NCBI RefSeq assembly: GCF_000818195.1
Contig: NZ_JTHL01000001.1
Span: 3,676,267 to 3,721,687, forward strand
Source of the DNA: Streptomyces sp. 150FB
GTDB lineage: Bacteria; Actinomycetota; Actinomycetes; Streptomycetales; Streptomycetaceae
Reading direction: 5' to 3'
DNA length: 45,421 nucleotides
The notes under the pieces were generated by a model. It had not been told where the DNA came from and searched no databases. It saw only the letters and a program-made list of their open reading frames with translations. Shown piece by piece: positions 34,729 through 42,856 of the stretch (positions within the stretch are counted from its first letter, which is position 1; each line of letters begins with the position of its first letter). A program made the position numbers and the translations under genes.

Positions 34729-35790
34729 ATGAACCACGCGACCACCGCCGCCACGAGCGCCGCGCCGCGCACCTCGTACCCGCCCGTCGAGCCGTACGAG
34801 CAGGGCATGCTCGACGTCGGGGACGGCGATCTCGTCCACTGGGAGGTCTGCGGCAATCCGGACGGCAAACCCGCCCTCGTCGTCCACGGCGGTCCAGGAT
34901 CCGGGTGCCATCCGCGCATGCGGGAGGCCTTCGACCCGGCGCGCTACCGCACCGTCCTCTTCGACCAGCGCAACTGCGGGCGCAGCACCCCGCACGCGAG
35001 CGACCCGGCCGTCGACCTACGGCACAACACCACCCACCACCTCATCGCCGACATGGAGCGGCTGCGCGTCCATCTCGGCATCGACCGCTGGCTGCTGTAC
35101 GGCGGGTCCTGGGGCTCGACGCTGATCCTCGCGTACGCCGAGACCCATCCGGAGCGGGTCTCCGAGATCGTCGTCCCGTCCGTCACCATGACCCGGCGCT
35201 CGGAGACCGACTGGCTCTACCGAGGCGTCGGCCGGATCTTCCCCGAGGAGTGGGAGCGCTTCCGCGACGGCGTTCCCGTAGCCGAGCGCCCGGCCGAACT
35301 GAACAGCGCCGAGGACCTGTTGGCGCTGCTGGCGGCCTACTCCCGGCTGACGGAGAGCCCCGATCCCGCCGTACGGGAACGGGCCACGGCCGACTGGTGC
35401 GCGTGGGAGGACGCCGTACTCTCCGCCGAACCGAACGGCTCGGCCCATCCGTACGGCGACCGCCCCTCGGCCGCCCGCCGGGCGCTCGTACGCATCTGCG
35501 CGCACTACTTCTCGCACGGTGCCTGGCTGGAGGAGGGCGCGCTGCTGCGGGACGCGGGGCGGCTGGCCGGGATCCCGGCGGTCCTGATCCACGGCCGGCA
35601 CGACCTGGGCGGCCCGCTCATCACCCCCTGGGAGCTCGCGCGCGTCTGGAAGGCCGCCCGGCTGGTCGTGGTCGAGGACGCGGGCCACAAGGGCAGCGCG
35701 ACGGTGAGTGCGGAGGTGGTCGCGGCCCTGGACGGTTTCGCCGCCGCCCACACCGGCACCGAAGCCCAGCCCGGCCGACAGGACGGCTGA
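34729..35790 (+). CDS. pip: Proline iminopeptidase (prolyl aminopeptidase)
   Basis: This 353-residue alpha/beta-hydrolase has HGGPGSG as the oxyanion loop, the nucleophile Ser in GGSWGSTL, acid Asp in HGRHDLGGP and catalytic His in DAGHKGS. It removes N-terminal proline from peptides. ERLRVHLGIDRW and FDQRNCGRSTPHA are family-typical. Length is normal plus a short Thr/Ala-rich N-terminus. Divergent MarR control is likely through the palindrome upstream. It is cytoplasmic. Confidence 0.92.
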   Translation: MNHATTAATSAAPRTSYPPVEPYEQGMLDVGDGDLVHWEVCGNPDGKPALVVHGGPGSGCHPRMREAFDPARYRTVLFDQRNCGRSTPHASDPAVDLRHNTTHHLIADMERLRVHLGIDRWLLYGGSWGSTLILAYAETHPERVSEIVVPSVTMTRRSETDWLYRGVGRIFPEEWERFRDGVPVAERPAELNSAEDLLALLAAYSRLTESPDPAVRERATADWCAWEDAVLSAEPNGSAHPYGDRPSAARRALVRICAHYFSHGAWLEEGALLRDAGRLAGIPAVLIHGRHDLGGPLITPWELARVWKAARLVVVEDAGHKGSATVSAEVVAALDGFAAAHTGTEAQPGRQDG

Positions 35791-35855
35791 TAACACCGGT
35801 CGGCCGCCGAGGGGGGCTTGCTTCGAGTGCGCTCCAACGCGTTGGGTGGGGAGTC

Positions 35856-36839
35856 ATGAAGTACACACAGCTCGGACGCACCGGACTCAAGGTCAGCCGA
35901 ATCGTGCTCGGGACGATGAACTTCGGTCCCCTCACCAACGAGGCCGACAGCCACACCATCATGGACGCCGCGCTCGACGCGGGAGTCAACTTCTTCGACA
36001 CGGCGAATGTGTACGGCCGTGACGCGGGCAAGGGCCGTACCGAGGAGATCCTCGGCACCTGGTTCGCGAAGGGCGGCGAGCGGCGCGACAAGGTCGTCCT
36101 CGCCACCAAGGTCAACGGAAACATGGGCGGCGACGGCCAGGCGTGGCCCAACCACGACAAGCTGTCCGCACTCAACATCCGCCGTGGGGTCGAGGCCAGC
36201 CTCAAGCGCCTCCAGACGGACTACATCGACCTCTACCAGTTCCACCACATCGACCGCGCCACCCCGGTCGAGGAGATCTGGCAGGCGATCGACACCCTGA
36301 TCGCACAGGGCAAGATCCTTTACGCGGGCTCGTCCAACTTCCCCGGCTGGAAGATCGCCCAGACCAACGAGAACGCGCGCCGCGTCGGCTCGTACGGCCT
36401 GGTCAGCGAGCAGTGCCTGTACAACCTGGCCGAGCGCCGGGCCGAGATGGAGGTCATCCCTGCCGCGCAGGAGTACGGCCTCGGTGTGATCCCGTGGTCG
36501 CCGCTCCAGGGCGGTCTGCTGGGCGGCGCGATCCGCAAGGAGCGCGAGGGCGCGACCGGCGGCCGCACCACCGAGCGCCTCGCCAACACGGCGCTCCGGA
36601 CGCAGATCCAGTCGTACGAGGACCTGCTCGACAAGCACGGCATCGACCCGGGCGAGGCAGCGCTCGCCTGGCTGCTCACCCGCCCCGGGGTGACCGGCCC
36701 GATCACCGGACCCCGGACGATCGAGCAGCTCGAATCGGCGCTGCGGGCGGTGGAGCTGGAGCTCTCGGACGAGGTTCTGGCGTCGCTCGACGAGATCTTC
36801 CCGGGCACGGGTCCCTCGCCGGAGGCTTTCGCCTGGTGA
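35856..36839 (+). CDS. Aldo/keto reductase
   Basis: This 327-residue TIM-barrel oxidoreductase begins MKYTQLGRTGLKVSRI. The catalytic tetrad is recognisable: Asp in FFDTANVYG, Tyr in NVYG, Lys in LATKVNG and His in YQFHHID. The NADPH site includes GSSNFPGWKIAQ and the C-terminal TGPITGPRTIEQLE. It resembles the YajO/Kvbeta group. The Shine-Dalgarno GGGGAG lies three to four bases before ATG 35856. Substrate unknown; it may follow pip in one transcript. Confidence 0.93.
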   Translation: MKYTQLGRTGLKVSRIVLGTMNFGPLTNEADSHTIMDAALDAGVNFFDTANVYGRDAGKGRTEEILGTWFAKGGERRDKVVLATKVNGNMGGDGQAWPNHDKLSALNIRRGVEASLKRLQTDYIDLYQFHHIDRATPVEEIWQAIDTLIAQGKILYAGSSNFPGWKIAQTNENARRVGSYGLVSEQCLYNLAERRAEMEVIPAAQEYGLGVIPWSPLQGGLLGGAIRKEREGATGGRTTERLANTALRTQIQSYEDLLDKHGIDPGEAALAWLLTRPGVTGPITGPRTIEQLESALRAVELELSDEVLASLDEIFPGTGPSPEAFAW

Positions 36840-36868
36840 CCAGGTGACCGGGTGACCGGGTGACCGGG
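36835..36868 (+). repeat. 8-base tandem repeat after the aldo/keto reductase gene
   Basis: GGTGACC plus one base repeats four times, starting at the last codons of the reductase gene. It is followed by the GC-rich region 36869-36955, which holds no gene on the plus strand. Confidence 0.8.
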
Positions 36869-36927
36869 TTACATCGGCCCGAGCCGCTGTCCCCGCCGCT
36901 GCCGGGGGCGCGATCCGCGCCTCCGGC

Positions 36928-36956
36928 GGCCGGCCGGGGCCTGTCGCCGGCCGGCC
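36928..36956. terminator. Hairpin between convergent genes
   Basis: GGCCGGCC occurs at 36928-36935 and 36949-36956 and can pair across a 13-base loop. It lies between the aldo/keto reductase gene and the end of the small membrane ORF on the other strand. Confidence 0.55.
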
Positions 36957-37042
36957 TATCCGACCGCGGCCGCCACGGCCACGATCACGAACATCAGCAC
37001 AAGCACACCGGCCATGATCCGGTTCCGGGTCTTAGGGTCCAC
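36956..37042 (-). CDS. 28-residue single-helix membrane protein
   Basis: GTG 37042 opens a 28-codon frame: a basic start (DPKTRNRIM) followed by a hydrophobic helix AGVLVLMFVIVAVAAAVG and a stop. The start lies nine bases after the thpR stop on the same strand, so it can be translated by ribosomes leaving thpR. The charge pattern predicts an inside N-terminus. I believe near-identical small proteins occur in other Streptomyces, but this needs a search. No function is known. Confidence 0.65.
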   Translation of the reverse strand: MDPKTRNRIMAGVLVLMFVIVAVAAAVG

Positions 37043-37051
37043 CTCTGGAGG

Positions 37052-37651
37052 TTAACGGCCGGGCTTGGGGTGGCCCGGCGCGGGGCCGCCCAGCGGGGAG
37101 CGGGCGATCACCTCGTAGCGGGGCTGTTCGGCGGGGACACCGTCCACCGGCAGGTTGCTGCGTACGAGCGCCAGATCGGCCACCTCCCACGGCGTACCGA
37201 CGAAGCCGTCCAGCGCCTTCACATACGGACTGAGGTCCATCCGGGGGCGCGCGCCGCTGCGGGCGAGCGTGAGATGCGCCTGATACGGGTGGTGCTGGTC
37301 GAGCGGCACCCCGGCACGGCGCACGGTGGCGTTGACGCGCTCGGCGAAGATCCGCAGCTCGTCCACCCCGCCGGCGGCCCCCGCCCACAGCGCGGCGCCG
37401 GCGAACTGCCCGGCGCTCTGGATCCGGAGCGGAAACGGTTCCGTACGGTGAGCGGCCTGATCCAGCCGTTCGGTCAGCTCCGGAAGCAGCGCTTCCTCGA
37501 CCTCGCCCATGAAGGCGAGGGTGAAATGCCACCCGTCGCGGTCGGTCCAGCGCAGGTCACGGGACCCGTCGCGCAGCCCGACGACGGCCCGGCTCAGTTC
37601 ATCGGCGGCTTGCTCGGGCGGCAGAACGGCGGCGAACAGTCTCATACTCAT
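37052..37651 (-). CDS. thpR: RNA 2',3'-cyclic phosphodiesterase / 2'-5' RNA ligase
   Basis: This 199-residue 2H phosphoesterase has the two catalytic motifs HFTL (near residue 42) and HLTL (near 130), in WHFTLAFMGEV and YQAHLTLARSG. MRLFAAVLPP is the usual start. The enzyme opens 2',3'-cyclic phosphates of RNA; its cellular role is unclear. ATG 37651 is followed by another ATG two codons on. CAGACT lies seven bases upstream and could be a weak leaderless -10. It is divergent from the Uma2 gene. Confidence 0.9.
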   Translation of the reverse strand: MSMRLFAAVLPPEQAADELSRAVVGLRDGSRDLRWTDRDGWHFTLAFMGEVEEALLPELTERLDQAAHRTEPFPLRIQSAGQFAGAALWAGAAGGVDELRIFAERVNATVRRAGVPLDQHHPYQAHLTLARSGARPRMDLSPYVKALDGFVGTPWEVADLALVRSNLPVDGVPAEQPRYEVIARSPLGGPAPGHPKPGR

Positions 37652-37755
37652 GCTGTGGAGTCTGCCCCAGATACCCAGCGTGACCGGGGCGCCGTGCGTA
37701 TCGTTGTACCGCTTCGGCCGCCGAAATGACCACGGCGGCGGGGAGGAGCGCCACG

Positions 37756-38355
37756 ATGACCGTCATGGAGACCGACGGGATCGACATGGCCGGCGAGAGC
37801 GACGAGAGCCTAGAGCTGACTCTGGACAGGATGTTCGAGTGGCTTGAGGAGTTGCCCGTCCCCGAGGGGTTCAAGGCTGAGATCGTCGGGGGGAACGTCT
37901 TCATGTCGCCGCAACGGGACACGCACTGGGAGATCATCCGGCGGATCGTACGAGCGCTGCAAGACAGGTTCGGCATGGACGTACGGGTCCTGTCAGATGT
38001 GAGGATCGACTTTCCCGGCCAGTTGAACGGGTTCGCGCCGGATGTGGTCAAGTTGAGCGCCAACGCCAACAAGGCCGACGGGCGCTGGCGGTACGAGGAC
38101 GTGGAGTTCATCGCCGAGGTGATCGCCAAGACCACGGCCACCAACGACTACGGCCCGAAGAAGGCCGCCTACGCGATCGCCGACGTTCCCGTCTACCTGA
38201 TCGTGGACCCGTACACCGGCCGGTGCCGCGTCTTCTCCGAACCGAAGAACGGCGAGTACACGGTCGACCGGACCGTCGCCTTCGGCGAGGAGATCGATCT
38301 GACCGGTACCGAGGCAGGGCTGACCATCAAGACCGACGAGTTCCCCCGCGGCTGA
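37756..38355 (+). CDS. Uma2-family (DUF820) putative restriction-like endonuclease
   Basis: This protein has 199 residues from ATG 37756, with GGAGGAG seven to eight bases upstream. It has the PD-(D/E)xK core of Uma2 proteins: KAEIVGGNVFMSPQRDTHWEII, FAPDVVKLSANAN (Asp), then FIAEVIAKTTATNDYGPKKAAYAIADVPVYLIVDP (Glu and Lys). Such genes are very numerous in Streptomyces, with no settled role. It is soluble. It converges on the MFS gene with a hairpin between. Confidence 0.88.
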   Translation: MTVMETDGIDMAGESDESLELTLDRMFEWLEELPVPEGFKAEIVGGNVFMSPQRDTHWEIIRRIVRALQDRFGMDVRVLSDVRIDFPGQLNGFAPDVVKLSANANKADGRWRYEDVEFIAEVIAKTTATNDYGPKKAAYAIADVPVYLIVDPYTGRCRVFSEPKNGEYTVDRTVAFGEEIDLTGTEAGLTIKTDEFPRG

Positions 38356-38381
38356 CGCGGCACGCGGCATACCGCACACAC

Positions 38382-38425
38382 CGGTGGCCCCGCCCCGCGG
38401 TCTCCGCCGCCGGGCAGGGCCACCG
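38382..38425. terminator. Probable terminator between Uma2 and MFS genes
   Basis: CGGTGGCCC (38382-38390) pairs with GGGCCACCG (38417-38425) across a 26-base GC-rich loop that can fold further. It lies between two converging genes. Confidence 0.55.
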
Positions 38426-38438
38426 CCCCCGCAGTCGC

Positions 38439-39914
38439 TTACGCGGCCGTCGTGAGCTGTGCCTCTCGCGGCACGAACTCCATCCGGGGCCGCCCGTCAC
38501 GTATCCCGATCCTGAGCCGTACGCCGACCACCCGGGACAGGACGAACGCGATCACCGCCGCGGCGATCAGCGACACGGCGCCTCCCGCCGCGAAGCCGAT
38601 CCGGGCCCCGAAGGTGTCGGTGACCCAGCCGAGCAGTGGGCCGCCGACCGGGGTGCCGCCGACGAAGACCATCATGTAGAGGCTCATCACCCGGCCGCGC
38701 ATGGCCGGTTCCGCCCCCATCTGGACGCTCGTGTTCGCGCTGATGTTGGTCGTCATGCCCAGCACGCCGATCGGCAGGAGCAGCAGCGAGAACAGCCAGA
38801 CGGACGGTGCGAACGACACCAGCACCTCCAGCAGACCGAACCCCATCGCCGCGACGAGCAGCAGCCGCAGCCGCGTGGAGCGGCGCCGGGCGGCGAGCAG
38901 CGCGCCCGCCAGGGAGCCGGCCGCCATCAGGATGTTGAAGAAGGCGTACATCCCGGCGCCGCCGTGGAAGACGCCGTTCGCGAAGGCCGTCAGCCAGATC
39001 GGGAAGTTGAACCCGAACGTGCCGATGAAGCCGACCAGGACGATCGGGCCGATCAGCTCGGGCTTGCCGCGTACGTACCGCAGCCCCTCCCTGAGCTGGC
39101 CCTTGGCGCGCGGCACGAGCACACCCTTGTGCAGGTCGCTGACGCGCACCATCAACAGGCCGGTGAGCGGCGCCAGGAACGACAGACCGTTCAGCAGGAA
39201 CGCCCAGCCGCTGCCGACCGAGGTGATCAGAACACCCGCGACGGCGGGGCCGACGAGCCGGGCGGTCTGGAAGTTGGCCGAGTTGAGGCTGACCGCGTTG
39301 CGGAGCTGGTCGCGTCCGACGATCTCGGAGACGAAGGACTGACGGGTCGGGTTGTCGACGACCGTCACCATGCCGAGCAGGAAGGCGATCAGGTAGACGT
39401 GCCAGACCTCCACGTGCCCGCTGAGCGTCAGCACGGCGAGGGCCAGCCCGCACATGCCCATCAGGCTCTGGCTGATCAGCAGGATCTGCCGCTTGGGATA
39501 GCGGTCGGCTATGACTCCGCCGTACAGCCCGAAGAGCAGCATGGGCAGGAACTGGAGGGCCGTCGTGATGCCGACGGCCGCCGAAGAGTGGGTGAGGCTG
39601 AGGACCAGCCAGTCCTGGGTGACCCGGGACATCCACGTACCGATGTTGGAGACGACGGCACCCGTCGCGAACAACCGGTAGTTGCGGATCTTCAGCGACG
39701 CGAACATCCCGCCGCCGGTGGTTTCTGTCTTGTCAGACTTGTCGATCCCGTTACGTGTCGTGTCTTCCGGTATGGCTTCCGGTACGACTTCGGACATGGC
39801 CTCCGGTATGACGTCCGGGGCCTCTGGCTCATCCGCTGTGCCGGTGTCGCCGGCCGTGCTGTCGTGGGTGGATATAGGTGCGGGGGCGGAGTCTGCTCCG
39901 GATCCCGTACTCAA
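38439..39914 (-). CDS. MFS transporter (EntS/MFS_3-type exporter)
   Basis: This 491-residue protein starts at TTG 39914, ten bases after AGGAGG. A 68-residue acidic, low-complexity cytoplasmic leader precedes about 12 membrane segments. The family pattern includes NYRLFATGAVVSNIGTWMSR, the DRYPKRQILL loop, VDNPTRQSFVSEIVGRDQL and RGRVMSLYMMVFVGGTPVG. Such proteins export siderophores or drugs with protons. It follows a MarR gene on the same strand with 29 bases between, so the two form an operon and the MarR protein probably senses the exported compound. Confidence 0.92.
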   Translation of the reverse strand: MSTGSGADSAPAPISTHDSTAGDTGTADEPEAPDVIPEAMSEVVPEAIPEDTTRNGIDKSDKTETTGGGMFASLKIRNYRLFATGAVVSNIGTWMSRVTQDWLVLSLTHSSAAVGITTALQFLPMLLFGLYGGVIADRYPKRQILLISQSLMGMCGLALAVLTLSGHVEVWHVYLIAFLLGMVTVVDNPTRQSFVSEIVGRDQLRNAVSLNSANFQTARLVGPAVAGVLITSVGSGWAFLLNGLSFLAPLTGLLMVRVSDLHKGVLVPRAKGQLREGLRYVRGKPELIGPIVLVGFIGTFGFNFPIWLTAFANGVFHGGAGMYAFFNILMAAGSLAGALLAARRRSTRLRLLLVAAMGFGLLEVLVSFAPSVWLFSLLLLPIGVLGMTTNISANTSVQMGAEPAMRGRVMSLYMMVFVGGTPVGGPLLGWVTDTFGARIGFAAGGAVSLIAAAVIAFVLSRVVGVRLRIGIRDGRPRMEFVPREAQLTTAA

Positions 39915-39943
39915 AGTGGGTTCGCCTCCTTACGGCGCGCGGA

Positions 39944-40384
39944 TTACAGGTGGGCGAGCTTCTCCAGCACGGGGGCGGCAGCGCGCAGCTTCGCCCACTC
40001 GTCCTCGTCCAGGCCCTCGGCGAGGGACGTCAGCCAGACGTTGCGCTTGCGGCGGCTCTCTTCGAGCATCGCCTCCGCTTGTTCTGTCTGGCTGACCACC
40101 TTCTGCCGACGGTCGTCGGGGTGCGGCTCGAGTCTGACCAGCCCCTTGGCTTCGAGCAGCGCCACGATGCGGGTCATCGACGGCGGCTGCACATGCTCCT
40201 TGCGCGCGAGTTCGCCCGGGGTGGCGTGGCCACAGCGGGCGAGCGTGCCCAGCACCGACATCTCGGTGGGGCTCAGCGACTCGTCGACACGTTGGTGCTT
40301 CAGACGCCGGCCCAGCCGCATGACGGCGGATCGGAGAGCATTCACGGCGGCGTCGTTCTCGTCGCCGTGGGACAGGTCAGGCAT
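39944..40384 (-). CDS. MarR-family regulator of the MFS operon
   Basis: This protein has 146 residues from ATG 40384 (MPDLSHGDEND). ATG 40402 is possible, but 40384 has TACGCT six bases before it and the normal family length. The HTH is TPGELARKEHVQPPSMTRIVALLEAKGLVRL and the wing HPDDRRQKVVSQTEQ. A Lys/Arg-rich helix follows. It precedes the MFS gene in one operon and should repress both through the inverted repeat at its start. Confidence 0.92.
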   Translation of the reverse strand: MPDLSHGDENDAAVNALRSAVMRLGRRLKHQRVDESLSPTEMSVLGTLARCGHATPGELARKEHVQPPSMTRIVALLEAKGLVRLEPHPDDRRQKVVSQTEQAEAMLEESRRKRNVWLTSLAEGLDEDEWAKLRAAAPVLEKLAHL

Positions 40385-40419
40385 GTATTTAGCGTAACTC
40401 ATTACTCTACCTAAATACA
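40384..40419. promoter_or_regulatory. Inverted repeat at the start of the MarR-MFS operon
   Basis: TGTATTTAG (40384-40392) and CTAAATACA (40411-40419) are perfect 9-base arms 18 bases apart. They flank TACGCT (40396-40391), the likely leaderless -10 of the MarR gene. It is an AT-rich island in GC-rich DNA, as expected for an operator. Confidence 0.65.
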
Positions 40420-40510
40420 CCAGGTAGCGAGACGGATAGATCACTCGTACGAGTGAGAATGCCCCGAAAAGCCTTCCGGCGCGCGGCGTACGCCCGCGAC
40501 CCTGAACGGC

Positions 40511-40693
40511 ATGGGATCGACAGTGCTCAGCCTGCGGATAGACGGTGAGCTGCTCGACCGGCTCAGGCGGCATGCCGCCATACGAGGGATGAGCGTCCAG
40601 GACTACGTCGTCCAGACGCTCGTACGCGACGACTTCGACGAGCGGTTCAAGTCGGCGGTGGACGCCACGGAGAAGTTCTACGGCGTGCAGTAG
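40511..40693 (+). CDS. Ribbon-helix-helix protein (CopG/Arc-like), no partner seen
   Basis: This 60-residue protein has a beta strand STVLSLRIDGELLDRL followed by two helices RHAAIRGMSVQDYVVQTLVRD, the RHH DNA-binding fold. The acidic tail (DDFDERFKSAVDATEKFYG) looks like an antitoxin tail, but no toxin gene is next to it. It is either an orphan antitoxin or a small repressor. It is divergent from the MarR gene, with 126 bases between the starts. Confidence 0.82.
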   Translation: MGSTVLSLRIDGELLDRLRRHAAIRGMSVQDYVVQTLVRDDFDERFKSAVDATEKFYGVQ

Positions 40694-40738
40694 GCGCGGA
40701 GCCCGCGCGCGGGGGCGCGTACCCGTACCGCACGCGTC

Positions 40739-40795
40739 CGCGTACGTGCGTACGTGCGTACGTGCTGCGTGCGTACGTGCTGCGTGCGTACCGCG
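40739..40795 (+). repeat. CGTACGTG tandem repeat block
   Basis: CGTACGTG-type 8-base units repeat three times, followed by two copies of a 15-base unit (CTGCGTGCGTACGTG). It lies between the RHH gene and the end of the permease gene. The units contain CGTACG palindromes, so the block can form cruciforms and may act as a terminator. Confidence 0.85.
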
Positions 40796-40799
40796 TCGC

Positions 40800-42206
40800 C
40801 TACCTGGCGAGGCCCAGCGCCGGCATCGCGTAGTAGAAGACGAACACCGCCGACACCGCGTACATCGGCACCGGGACCTGGCGGCCCCTCCCCGCCGCCA
40901 GCCGCAGCACGCAGAAGCTGATGAAGCCGATGCCGATGCCGTTCGTGATCGAGTAGGTGAAGGGCATCAGCACCATCGCCAGGAAGGCCGGCACGGCGAC
41001 GGTGTAGTCGCTCCAGTCGATGTCACGCACCGAGCCCGCCAGGATCATGAAGCCGACCGCGAGCAGCGCCGGCGTCGCGGCCTGGGACGGGACCATCGTC
41101 GCGAGCGGCGTGAGGAACAGCGCCACAGCGAAGAGGACGCCCGTCACGATCGAGGCCAGACCGGTCCTCGCGCCCTCGCCGACGCCGGCCGTGGACTCCA
41201 CGAAGCACGTGCTCGCGGACGACGAGCTGGCGCCGCCCGCCGCCACCGCTATGCCGTCGACGAAGAGGACCTTGTTGATCCCGGGGAACTTGCCCTCGGC
41301 GTCCATCAGCCCGGCCTCGTCGCCGACGCCGAGGATCGTGCCCATCGCGTCGAAGAAGCAGGACAGCAGCACGGTGAAGACGAAGAGGACCCCGGTCAGT
41401 ATCCCGACCTTGTGGAAGCCGCCGAAGAGACTGAAGTGGCCGATGAGCCCGAAGTCGGGGGTCGCGACCGGGTTGCCGGGCCACTTCGGGGTGGTCAGGC
41501 CCCAGCTCGGCACGTGCGCCACCAGGTTGATGATGATCGCGACGACCGTCATCACCACGATGGAGATCAGGATCGCGCCCGGCACCTTACGTATGATCAG
41601 TATGAGCGTGAGAAGGGCGCCGAGGGCGAAGACCAGGACCGGCCAGCCGTCGAGATGGCCGTTCGCGCCGAGCTGGAGCGGCACCGTGGTCTGGGCCGCG
41701 TCCGGGATGCGCGAGACAAAGCCCGAGTCGACCAGGCCGATCAGCAGGATGAAGAGGCCGATCCCGATGGCGATGCCCTTGCGGAGACCGGTCGGCACCG
41801 CGTTCATCACCCGCTCCCGCAGCCCCGTCGCCACCAGCAGCATCACCACGAGCCCGGCGAGTACGACCATGCCCATCGCGTCGGGCCAGCTCATCCTGGG
41901 GGCGAGCTGGAGCGCGACGACGCTGTTGACACCGAGGCCGGCCGCCAGCGCGATCGGCACATTGCCGATGACGCCCATCAGGAGGGTGGTGAAGGCGGCG
42001 CTCAGCACGGTGGCGGTGACGAGCTGGCCACTGTTGAGGTGGTGACCGTAGATGTCCTTCGCGCTGCCGAGGATGATCGGGTTCAGCACGATGATGTAGG
42101 CCATCGCGAAGAAGGTGGCGAAGCCGCCGCGCACCTCACGGGCGACCGAGGAGCCGCGCTCCGAGATCTTGAAGTAGCGGTCCAGGCCGGTGGCCGAGGA
42201 GGGCAT
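40800..42206 (-). CDS. NCS2-family purine permease (AzgA type)
   Basis: This protein has 468 residues from ATG 42206, with GAGG six bases upstream; a longer frame to 42269 has no ribosome site. LDRYFKISERGSSVAREVRGGFATFFAMAYI is the AzgA start, then LAAGLGVNSVVAL, TGLRKGIAIGIGLFI and SSSSASTCFVESTAGVGEGARTG. About 13-14 membrane segments are expected. Members take up adenine, guanine or hypoxanthine with protons. It is divergent from the DUF2530 gene with an operator-like palindrome upstream. Confidence 0.92.
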   Translation of the reverse strand: MPSSATGLDRYFKISERGSSVAREVRGGFATFFAMAYIIVLNPIILGSAKDIYGHHLNSGQLVTATVLSAAFTTLLMGVIGNVPIALAAGLGVNSVVALQLAPRMSWPDAMGMVVLAGLVVMLLVATGLRERVMNAVPTGLRKGIAIGIGLFILLIGLVDSGFVSRIPDAAQTTVPLQLGANGHLDGWPVLVFALGALLTLILIIRKVPGAILISIVVMTVVAIIINLVAHVPSWGLTTPKWPGNPVATPDFGLIGHFSLFGGFHKVGILTGVLFVFTVLLSCFFDAMGTILGVGDEAGLMDAEGKFPGINKVLFVDGIAVAAGGASSSSASTCFVESTAGVGEGARTGLASIVTGVLFAVALFLTPLATMVPSQAATPALLAVGFMILAGSVRDIDWSDYTVAVPAFLAMVLMPFTYSITNGIGIGFISFCVLRLAAGRGRQVPVPMYAVSAVFVFYYAMPALGLAR

Positions 42207-42282
42207 GCGGAACCTCAGTCGTCGTACGAGGGGTGAGGTCCGGTCAGATTCGGACCCTTGATCGAACAAAACCAGTCAGACA

Positions 42283-42293
42283 GAAACCGTTTC
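42283..42293. promoter_or_regulatory. GAAAC-C-GTTTC palindrome upstream of the permease gene
   Basis: A perfect 11-base palindrome of LacI type lies 77 bases before the permease start, in an unusually A/T-rich stretch (about 42255-42305). It is a candidate operator for purine-responsive or LacI-type control. Confidence 0.4.
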
Positions 42294-42401
42294 AGTATGA
42301 ACAGATCGGTCCGAGAACGCTATCTCCGCGCGTAGACCCCTGGGCGGACTGCCCTCGCGCACTCCCGGGACCTCTCACCCGTCCCCCTCACCGCCCCCGC
42401 A

Positions 42402-42407
42402 TAGACT
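42402..42407 (+). promoter_or_regulatory. -10 element, leaderless promoter of the DUF2530 gene
   Basis: TAGACT ends seven bases before ATG 42415 and no Shine-Dalgarno is present. Confidence 0.5.
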
Positions 42408-42414
42408 GAGCCCC

Positions 42415-42762
42415 ATGACCGGATCCCTGACGAAAACCCCCCAGCGAGAGGCGCCCCAGCCCCTGGAGGGGCCGGTCGTCGGCACCATCGTGGGCGGCAC
42501 CATCCTCTGGTTCGTCCTCTTCTTCGTACAGCTTCCGTTCTACGGCTGGTTCAGCGACCACGGACACACCTGGTGGATCTGGACCTGCCTGGCCGGCGGC
42601 GGACTCGGTCTGATCGGCATCTGGTACGTACGGGGCAGGGACGCGGCACTCAAGCGCGCGGCCGCGGCGAAGGAGGCCGGGACCGACGGCGGGGACGACA
42701 CCGGCAGCGGAACTGGCACCGGCAGCGGCAGCGGCTCGTCGGGCGACGCGCCCACCGTCTGA
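42415..42762 (+). CDS. DUF2530 membrane protein
   Basis: This 115-residue protein has two membrane helices (GTIVGGTILWFVLFFVQL and WWIWTCLAGGGLGLIGIWYV) and a conserved-looking basic stop RGRDAALKRA. The C-terminus is a Gly/Ser/Thr repeat tail. It matches the actinobacterial DUF2530 family, which has no known function. The gene lies between the permease and the P-type ATPase and probably has its own leaderless promoter. Confidence 0.85.
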   Translation: MTGSLTKTPQREAPQPLEGPVVGTIVGGTILWFVLFFVQLPFYGWFSDHGHTWWIWTCLAGGGLGLIGIWYVRGRDAALKRAAAAKEAGTDGGDDTGSGTGTGSGSGSSGDAPTV

Positions 42763-42844
42763 TCCCGCCGCCCCTCCCCCTCGGCCATCCGCCCGACCAC
42801 TCGCTCAACCGCCTGCTCAGCGGGTGAAGTCGCCCTGCCGCGCT

Positions 42845-42850
42845 TACCGT
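42845..42850 (+). promoter_or_regulatory. -10 element, leaderless promoter of the P-type ATPase gene
   Basis: TACCGT ends six bases before ATG 42857. There is no ribosome site directly upstream. Confidence 0.4.
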
Positions 42851-42856
42851 CGGACC

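Noticed and set aside
38223..40397. A 724-codon plus-strand frame over the MFS and MarR genes
   Set aside because: It is the mirror of genes with clear family matches on the other strand; most of it is a charged, His/Arg/Gln-rich shadow.
40739..40795. CRISPR-like array
   Set aside because: The units are 8-15 bases and directly adjacent, with no spacers and no cas genes nearby.
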